From positions 1-12,521 of the forward strand of contig JALLAZ010001389.1 of NCBI GenBank assembly GCA_036939755.1: a stretch of 12,521 nucleotides of DNA, read 5' to 3'. The notes under the pieces are model-generated. The model had not been told where the DNA came from and made no database searches. It saw only the letters and a list, made by a program, of their open reading frames with translations. This document shows, in pieces, positions 7,470 to 12,521 of the stretch (its first letter is position 1; the number at the start of each line of letters is the position of its first letter). Origin of the DNA: Stephanodiscus triporus. Lineage: Eukaryota > Bacillariophyta > Thalassiosirophyceae > Thalassiosirales > Thalassiosiraceae. A program made the translations under genes and the position numbers.

Positions 7470-9101
7470 ATGGCAACCTCCCTTCGTCTCGTGTCCTCTC
7501 GGTGCCTTTCCGTGGCATCCAAAAATGGCAGGCAACTTCCGCCGCGGAGCGTCGCGTCGTCGTCTTCTTCGCAATTCTTCCTTCCCGCGTCCCCCAACGC
7601 CTACGCCCCCGCCGTCCGCTACCAATCGACGTCCGACAATGCCAAGGTCAAGGCCCCTCCCATGGTATACATCCAGGGCGAGGAGATGACGCACTACGCC
7701 ACCCAGCTCCTGCTGAAACAGTGGATCGAGCCCCACTTCGACACCTCCGCGTGGGAGACCTACGACCTGTCGTGCAAGTCGCGCGACGATACGAACGACC
7801 AGGTCCTGAAGGACGCCGTCGACGCCGGGAAGCGAATTGGCGCCATCTTCAAGGAGCCCACCATCACCCCCTCGGCGATACAGGTCCAGGAGATGGGGCT
7901 CAAGAAGGCGTGGGGATCGCCCAATGGCGCCATGCGCAAGGGTTGGAACGGCATCACCATCAGTCGGGATACCATCCACATCGAGGGCATACAGATGGGC
8001 TACAAGGACCAGGTGCTGTTCGAGCGGCACGCCGTGGGTGGCGAGTACGGCGCGGGTTGGAACGAGGTCGGACAGGGCACGCTCCTCACCACCTACATCC
8101 CCGACGACGGCAGCGCGCCCTTCGTGGTGGACAAGCGCGACCTCACGGACAAGCACAACGTGTGCGTGGTCTATCACAACCCCTACGACAACGTTCGGGA
8201 GCTGGCGCACATTTTCTACAAACGATGCCTGGAGCATAAGGTCACGCCGTACATCGTCACGAAGAAGACCGTGTTCAAATGGCAGGAGGGATTCTGGCGA
8301 ACGATGAAGCAGGTATTCGACGCTCAGTACAAGGATGAATTCCTTAAGGCGGGCTTGCTCGACAGGTCCGGCGGGGAACTAACGCACTTGATCTCCGACG
8401 CGGCCACGATGCAGCTCATCCGTTGGACGGATGGTGGGTTCGGCATGGCGGCCCACAACTACGACGGCGACATGCTCACCGATCAAATCGCGCAGGTCCA
8501 TCGTTCTCCGGGCTTCATCACCTCCAATTTGGTCGGCAAGTCCGACGATGGCACTCTGATCAAGGAGTTCGAGGCGTCTCACGGGACCGTTACCGACCTG
8601 TGGAACGACCACCTCGCCGGTAAGGAGACATCCCTCAACCCCCTCGGGCTGGTCGAGGCCCTCATGGGGGCCATTTCGCACGCCGCCAACTTGCAGCTGG
8701 AGAAGAAGCCCAACGATATGCCTACCAAGCAAATGCATGCCTTCGTCGAGAACTTCGTCGAAACTCTTCGCACCTCCATCCACAACACCTTCCGTTACGG
8801 ACAGGGCACGCGCGACATGTGCGGCCCCACCGGCTTCACCACCGAGGACTTCATCGCGAAGGTCGCGTGGCGCCTGAATCGGTACTTGGAGGCGCAGCAC
8901 ATGAGGGACTCCGAGAAGGAGAAGGCGCCTCAGCTGACGGAATCTGACTTGGAGATCCCTAAGACCAAGCTGGAAGAGTTCGATCAGAAGGCGATATTGA
9001 AATTGTTCTCGAAGTACGACAAATCCGGCGACGGCAAGATCGACTTTAAGGAGTTCTCGGCGATGTTGGTGAAGATGGGAGTTGCTCCCAAAAAGCAGTG
9101 A
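7470..9101 (+). CDS. IDH: Mitochondrial isocitrate dehydrogenase, homodimer type, with C-terminal EF-hand (predicted NAD+-dependent)
   Basis: This 543-residue intronless protein oxidatively decarboxylates isocitrate to 2-oxoglutarate. Residues 1-55 are rich in Arg/Ser without acidic residues and end in V-R-Y-Q-S-T, a typical mitochondrial presequence with an Arg near the cleavage point. The dehydrogenase core (about 62-480) keeps the substrate residues: S150-P-N152-G, R156, R166, R186-H, Y193, K265-x-T267 and Y331-D-G-D334...D338, matching human IDH1 S94, N96, R100, R109, R132, Y139, K212, D275 and D279. In the coenzyme pocket, H-G-T-V-T is followed by D376-L377, where NADP+ enzymes have Arg-His to hold the 2'-phosphate. 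This predicts NAD+ use. Residues 517-528 (D-K-S-G-D-G-K-I-D-F-K-E) form a complete EF-hand loop flanked by helices, so Ca2+ may regulate or stabilise it. The family resembles NAD+-dependent homodimeric enzymes known from marine microalgae. It is convergent with PP1. Confidence 0.96.
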   Translation: MATSLRLVSSRCLSVASKNGRQLPPRSVASSSSSQFFLPASPNAYAPAVRYQSTSDNAKVKAPPMVYIQGEEMTHYATQLLLKQWIEPHFDTSAWETYDLSCKSRDDTNDQVLKDAVDAGKRIGAIFKEPTITPSAIQVQEMGLKKAWGSPNGAMRKGWNGITISRDTIHIEGIQMGYKDQVLFERHAVGGEYGAGWNEVGQGTLLTTYIPDDGSAPFVVDKRDLTDKHNVCVVYHNPYDNVRELAHIFYKRCLEHKVTPYIVTKKTVFKWQEGFWRTMKQVFDAQYKDEFLKAGLLDRSGGELTHLISDAATMQLIRWTDGGFGMAAHNYDGDMLTDQIAQVHRSPGFITSNLVGKSDDGTLIKEFEASHGTVTDLWNDHLAGKETSLNPLGLVEALMGAISHAANLQLEKKPNDMPTKQMHAFVENFVETLRTSIHNTFRYGQGTRDMCGPTGFTTEDFIAKVAWRLNRYLEAQHMRDSEKEKAPQLTESDLEIPKTKLEEFDQKAILKLFSKYDKSGDGKIDFKEFSAMLVKMGVAPKKQ

Positions 9102-10259
9102 GATTGTAAGAATGTGAATCGAGACATTATGTTATACCTCTGTGGAAGAAATGCAGGATCAATTTTGGTTGTTCGCGATTCATGTCTCTGTTGAAAAAAG
9201 CGAGCGCAAGATGTGTCAGATAGTACTTAGGAATGGTTTTACAACTTTGTTAGGGGATTGGTTTCTTTTGTTTATACAGCTGCTATCGTCAAAGGCAAGT
9301 GGACATATGGCAGCTATCAAATCGATGCAGCCGAAACGCAAAAGCAGAAGAACGGGATCATTAAACTGACGAATCTGTAAGAATGTAAACTAAGTTTTCC
9401 TTTTCTTGGTCATCGGGAGTTTTCTGATAGAAGAATTTGCCGTTGTTGCACTCACAAATGAAAACGCAAAATCCAGCGTCAGAATATCTACAAGAGTTGA
9501 AAAATGAATATGCAGAAGTGACTGCTACATGTGGGAAATCCAGATCCAGTGGGCAATGACATGGAACAGAATTAATTCTGGAGGGGCAGAGCTGTGAGAA
9601 AAATCAACTCGGTACGATATGATTTAACTACCTTGAAATGTCTCAGTGAGCCTGGGATCTATTTGGGGAGACAGGACCCTCGCCTGCTGTAGAAATAGTA
9701 TCACTCGTTTGATACAGAATCTTCAGGCATCAGAGGGCAATGATTTTTATCTTGATTCGCTTGCCCTTATTTTATCCTTGCCGTTTTTTCTTGAAGGGGC
9801 GCTCTCTTGATAGAGGAATAGGAAACATAAGTACAAAATATTCGAGAGAAGGGGGCGGCTCGGCATCACTGGGATGGTCGATCGGCGCGTTGCGAGCCAA
9901 GTTGCAAGGCCCACGGATCACTATCCAATATTTATTTTACAAGAGAAAATAGCCCCAACATAAAATAGATGGAAACATCTCGTTCACTTCCCCAGACCCT
10001 TTTTTCATATTGATAGAATTATCGGTGCTTCGACCCACAACGCCCTCTTAATCAATCCCCAAATGACCACTGGACAGTAAAGTAATGCTTCTCTCCCTTC
10101 ATCACCCCCCCCCACCACCACCTCGTCCCATTGCTTGTCCCGCTACAATTTTCTCTTTTAGGTCATATTGGGTGGCCCTCTGTCGGCTGTCCTGCTATTT
10201 TTTATATATATATCTCTTTCCGTTCCCCCCTTCCCCCCCAGATACCCCCATGCTTAATT
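9102..10259. other. Convergent intergenic region between isocitrate dehydrogenase and PP1
   Basis: These 1,158 bp hold the 3' untranslated regions of two convergent genes and no gene that I can support. TGTAAGAATGT occurs near 9107 and again near 9377 and may mark 3' processing, but this is unproven. AGAATTAATTCT near 9570 is a 12-bp perfect palindrome. C-rich runs (on the PP1 sense strand, G-runs) lie at 10105-10113, 10225-10230, 10233-10239 and 10245-10249. The longest plus-strand frames (9142-9369 from an in-frame ATG, and 9740-9952) look random. Confidence 0.55.
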
Positions 10260-10280
10260 TTACGCGTTCCCCCCCCCCCC
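10225..10280 (-). promoter_or_regulatory. G-quadruplex-like sequence spanning the PP1 stop codon
   Basis: On the PP1 sense strand a run of 12 G (10280-10269) encodes part of a C-terminal poly-Gly tail. After the stop codon come runs of 5 G (10249-10245), 7 G (10239-10233) and 6 G (10230-10225), with loops of five and two bases between the last three. This satisfies the usual four-tract pattern several times over. A structure in the mRNA 3' end or in the DNA is plausible, but its role is unknown. Confidence 0.5.
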
Positions 10281-11291
10281 TCCTCCCTGGTACGCGAATC
10301 TCTGTCTCTTCTCCGCCGGCTTCAGGATCTGAAAGCTGCACATCAGCGTGTCGTCGACGCTCATCATCGCCCCCGCGTTATCGAACTCCCCGCAGTAATT
10401 CGGCGCCGAGAAGAGAGTCACGAGCTGCCGTCTGGCGAAGAACTCGTACCCGTCCTCGACGACCTGGTGGGCGCGACAGATGAGGTCGAGGTCGTGCCTG
10501 TTGAGGAATTGCGCCACGATGTCCTCACCGAACGTGAAGGACACGCCCCGATCGTTCTCCCCCCAGCCGTCGATGTCCTTGTCGGGGTCGCTCCAAAGCA
10601 GGTCGCACAGGAGTCCCGTGTCGGGCACGTCCGTGGGACGAACGATACGCTTGACCTGATCCAGGCTCGTCAGCTCCGGGCTCAACCCGCCGTGGGTGCA
10701 GAAGATCTTCTCGTCGATGACGGCCGCGCACGGGAGGCAGTTGAAGCAGTCCGTGAATGTCTTCCAGAGCTTGATCCCGAACCTGCGCTTGCACTCGTCG
10801 TAGAAGCCGTATATGCGATTGATGGACGCGCACTCGTGATTGCCCCTGAGGACGAAGAAGTTCTCCGGGTACTTGATCTTGTAGGCGAGGAGGAGGCATA
10901 TGGTCTCGAGGGACTGCTTGCCGCGGTCGACGTAATCCCCCAGGAAGATGTAATTCGCCTCGGGGGGGAAGCCGCCGTACTCGAACAGGCGGAGGAGGTC
11001 GTAGTACTGGCCGTGGACGTCGCCGCATATCTTGATGGGGGCCTCGAGCTCGAGGAGCATCGGCTGCGAGATCAGGAGGTCGCGAGAGCGCAGGCAAAGC
11101 ATCTTCACCTCCGCCTCCGAGAGGTCCACCTGCTTCCCGGGCCTCGCGCCGCGCACGCTCAGGAGCTTGTCGATTATGACGTCGACTGGATCGCTGAGGA
11201 GGGTCACGCCCGTCATGCCGGCGCCGCCGCTTCCGACGGGGACGGTGGGGTTGTTGGCGCCGCCGGCGGCTGCGTCTCCGTTCGATGACAT
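10260..11291 (-). CDS. PP1: Protein phosphatase 1 catalytic subunit
   Basis: This is a 343-residue intronless Ser/Thr phosphatase of the PPP family, which acts in the cytosol and nucleus with regulatory subunits. All metal and phosphate-binding motifs are present: G90-D-V-H-G, G118-D-Y-V-D-R-G, R149-G-N-H-E, H200-G-G-L-S-P-E-L, L-L-W-S-D-P (231-236), R273-A-H275 and S295-A-P-N-Y299-C300-G-E-F. Metal ligands are D91, H93, D119, N151, H200 and H275. Y299 and C300 correspond to the toxin-contacting loop (human Y272/C273). F-T-F-G and G-W-G-E-N-D-R-G-V match PP1, not PP2A. Residues 1-30 are a Gly/Ala/Asn-rich tail. The C-terminus ends in six Gly then N-A and lacks the T-P-P-R phosphorylation motif of animal PP1. 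T199 replaces a Cys of human PP1 next to the metal His. The start ATG at 11291 has an AAAGACC context. Confidence 0.97.
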   Translation of the reverse strand: MSSNGDAAAGGANNPTVPVGSGGAGMTGVTLLSDPVDVIIDKLLSVRGARPGKQVDLSEAEVKMLCLRSRDLLISQPMLLELEAPIKICGDVHGQYYDLLRLFEYGGFPPEANYIFLGDYVDRGKQSLETICLLLAYKIKYPENFFVLRGNHECASINRIYGFYDECKRRFGIKLWKTFTDCFNCLPCAAVIDEKIFCTHGGLSPELTSLDQVKRIVRPTDVPDTGLLCDLLWSDPDKDIDGWGENDRGVSFTFGEDIVAQFLNRHDLDLICRAHQVVEDGYEFFARRQLVTLFSAPNYCGEFDNAGAMMSVDDTLMCSFQILKPAEKRQRFAYQGGGGGGNA

Positions 11292-11565
11292 GGTCTTTGT
11301 GAGAAAATGATGGGTAGAGGAGGCAATAAGAGTTGTGAGAAATTTGGAAGGCGGAGGGGGGCCGGCGGGCGGCGGGGGTCACTCTCTATGGTATCGTAGG
11401 TAGGCGGTTGTTTTTTGTGTAAAATGTTGTTGAGGTAGGAGGAGAGTTGTGGAACTCGTAGAAATATTTTTAGGGAGGAGTGGTCGCGCAAGTCTCTGTC
11501 ATTGTCTGTGAGACACCTTTATTTAGGGGGAATTTGTGTCCTAAGACATTAGACGCGGGAATAAT
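11292..11565 (-). promoter_or_regulatory. PP1 upstream region with a block shared by the duplicate copy
   Basis: The segment just upstream of the PP1 start presumably holds its 5' untranslated region and promoter. The stretch 11472-11565 is matched at about nine bases in ten by 12090-12180, upstream of the broken PP1 copy, including AGTGGTCGCGCAAGTCT and AATTTGTGTCCTAAGACA. No convincing TATA box is visible; an A/T-rich TAAATAAA occurs near 11517-11524 on the minus strand. Confidence 0.45.
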
Positions 11566-11943
11566 AAAAAAAAACATTCTAGAAATTCAACAACCCCTAA
11601 TTTTAAGCGAGAAACAATCTTGGAAGCACCCCACCCCAAAGATAAAGGAACATCCATTCGGCAGGACACTGGTTTTGGCGGGAACGTACATACTACGTAA
11701 ATTACCTACTATGTACAGTAGGACGTATGTATGTATAATGTAGCACTCTAATACAGTAAAAGGAACACTACAGTAGAAGGAACATGCCCACGGCACTACA
11801 CAGGGTGTTCCTTATACTGTAGCACGACTGTACTTTGTGTACGACTAGGTAAATACAGTACTACGTACAGTACTTCAGCACCTTCTACGATGTGAACAAA
11901 AAGACAGAGGGATAACCATGGTGGAGCCATTCGCCGAGTCCAG
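11566..11943. other. Intergenic spacer between PP1 upstream region and the PP1 fragment copy
   Basis: No gene is seen. It starts with an A-run (11566-11573). From 11686 to about 11880 it is filled with short TAC/GTA-rich direct and inverted repeats, described separately. A possible faint extension of the PP1 duplication (GCGAGAAA near 11608 and near 12226) is too weak to call. Confidence 0.5.
11686..11880. repeat. Cluster of short direct and inverted repeats with a central hairpin (MITE-like)
   Basis: CTACAGTAGAAGGAACA at 11768-11784 pairs with TGTTCCTTATACTGTAG at 11806-11822 (16 of 17 positions) around a 21-base loop. A related copy, TACAGTAAAAGGAACA, lies 17 bp before the first arm (11752). 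Outside this, GTACATA/TATGTAC (11686-11692 and 11710-11716) and AGGTAAATAC at 11847-11856, roughly inverted to GTAAATTACCT at 11697-11707, make the whole segment an imperfect palindrome. It does not code for anything visible. Confidence 0.6.
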
Positions 11944-11948
11944 TGGCA

Positions 11949-12180
11949 TCGACGGGATCGCTGAGTAGGGTCACGCCCGTCATGCCGGCACCGTCACTTC
12001 TGGCGGGGACGGTGTTGTTGAGGAGGAGAGTTGTGCGAACTCAGCGTATCGTTCGTAAGTGTATTGTACAGAGAGTAGCGTTTTTTTTTAGGGCGGAGTG
12101 GTCGCGCAAGTCTTTGTCATTGTCTGTGACACCTGTATTTCAAGGAATTTGTGTCCTAAGACAGTAGAAGTGGGAATAAT
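11949..12180 (-). pseudogene. Broken duplicate of the PP1 5' end and upstream region
   Basis: The minus strand matches the PP1 gene in two blocks: 11949-12016 or so matches codons about 15-37 (11182-11248), and about 12017-12180 matches the upstream region (about 11425-11565). The roughly 175 bp between, including the start codon and first 14 codons, are missing. The join falls in a short TTGTTG repeat present at both edges in PP1. Homology stops abruptly after the S-D-P-V-D codons. The fragment cannot make phosphatase: it has no original start codon and none of the catalytic motifs. Confidence 0.85.
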
Positions 12181-12521
12181 CTACCGTAGAATACGCAGTC
12201 ACATTGCTACGCAGCGACATACTTTTGCGAGAAAATATACCCCTACATGCGATTGATCTTCCCGTTTTGAACTTAATCCTACTTTAGTAGGTGGTTCAAA
12301 CGCCATGGTCATTTTCCTCTTTAAAAGACAATTCAAACAATGTGTGGGTTGCCTAGGTATGGTCCCTCTGGGTTGGTGCGTAAGTAATATCTAGTATGTG
12401 CACCCCATCTAACTTGGCTGGAAATGTCGGCGTCGTGTCGGGGATTTTTCCCCCCGAAAACGGCCAACATGCCGACATGTCGGCGCCATGTCGCCGACAC
12501 GACACAGACCATGTCGGCGAC
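12181..12521. other. Intergenic right edge with hairpin and palindromic repeats
   Basis: No gene is recognised. A hairpin-like inverted repeat TTTGAAC (12266-12272) / GTTCAAA (12294-12300) encloses CCTAC/GTAGG (12278-12282 and 12287-12291). From 12424 the sequence becomes rich in TGTCGG and CCGACA words, described separately. Confidence 0.5.
12424..12521. repeat. Palindrome-rich TGTCGGCG / CGCCGACA repeat cluster (continues off right edge)
   Basis: GCCGACATGTCGGC (12471-12484) is a perfect 14-bp palindrome. GTCGGCG (12479-12485) is inverted at 12492-12498. GTCGCCGAC (12490-12498) is inverted at 12513-12521. GTCGTGTCGG (12432-12441) is inverted at 12494-12503. The last is the same 10-mer that opens the 23-bp units of the array at 1252-1527. 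The cluster is cut by the window edge. Confidence 0.75.

Noticed and set aside
7419..8237. 272-codon antisense frame over isocitrate dehydrogenase
   Set aside because: It is a mirror of GC-rich codon use in a certain gene. The peptide is Val/Gly/Arg-rich and has no domain.
9458..9559. 33-codon plus-strand ORF (M-K-T-Q-N-P-A-S) after isocitrate dehydrogenase
   Set aside because: It is too short, there is no sign of conservation, and nothing marks it as translated.
9740..9952. 70-codon frame in the convergent intergenic region, hydrophobic at its start
   Set aside because: AT-rich sequence readily gives such frames. It has no domain, and its composition differs from that of the real genes here.
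9102..10259. tRNA or other structured RNA gene
   Set aside because: I found no T-loop/anticodon arrangement (GGTTCRANTCC type) here or elsewhere outside coding sequence.
10131..11288. 385-codon antisense frame over PP1
   Set aside because: It is a complement shadow of the strongly biased PP1 codons. PP1 is certain from its motifs.
11949..12180. Copy of the PP1 5' end as a spliced retrocopy
   Set aside because: The missing segment is not bounded by GT-AG on the sense strand, and the copy includes far-upstream sequence.

Overview
The window reads as nuclear DNA of a diatom (stramenopile). Four things point there: a Ty1/copia relic whose reverse transcriptase carries the Q-V-D-D and A-F-A-E-A-P-P-P signatures I associate with diatom CoDi elements; a homodimer-type isocitrate dehydrogenase with a C-terminal EF-hand, a fusion I know from marine microalgae; an F-G-R-N-Y-F / S-A-P-E repeat protein that I associate with diatoms only; and compact, mostly intronless eukaryotic genes, one with a single short GT-AG intron. 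These assignments come from recognition, not from a database search.

Layout. (1) 1-1228, minus strand: an uninterrupted reading frame of 409 codons that runs off the left edge, probably a transposase-like protein of a multicopy diatom family. (2) 1252-1527: a GC-rich 23-bp tandem array just upstream of its start. (3) 1898-3547, plus strand: a decayed 3' part of a Ty1/copia pol gene (end of reverse transcriptase plus RNase H) with two in-frame stops, followed by a polypurine tract and the start of a 3' LTR. (4) 3895-5064, minus strand: an unrecognised acidic single-pass membrane protein with a coiled coil. (5) 5646-6771, plus strand: a two-exon gene for an acidic protein with three 54-residue repeats, divergent from gene 4 across about 580 bp. 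(6) 7470-9101, plus strand: mitochondrial isocitrate dehydrogenase with EF-hand, predicted to be NAD+-dependent. (7) 10260-11291, minus strand: catalytic subunit of protein phosphatase 1, convergent with the isocitrate dehydrogenase gene. (8) 11292-12521: the PP1 upstream region, a cluster of short direct and inverted repeats, a broken duplicate of the PP1 5' end plus its upstream sequence, and a palindrome-rich right edge.

The genes do not form a pathway. Two housekeeping genes (isocitrate dehydrogenase, PP1) and two lineage-specific genes lie between mobile-element debris on the left and duplicated or repetitive DNA on the right. The points most worth following are the NAD+-type coenzyme pocket combined with an EF-hand, the regular 54-residue repeat protein, the broken copy of the PP1 5' region, the G-quadruplex-like sequence at the PP1 stop codon, and the edge ORF, which closed-ORF calling would miss.
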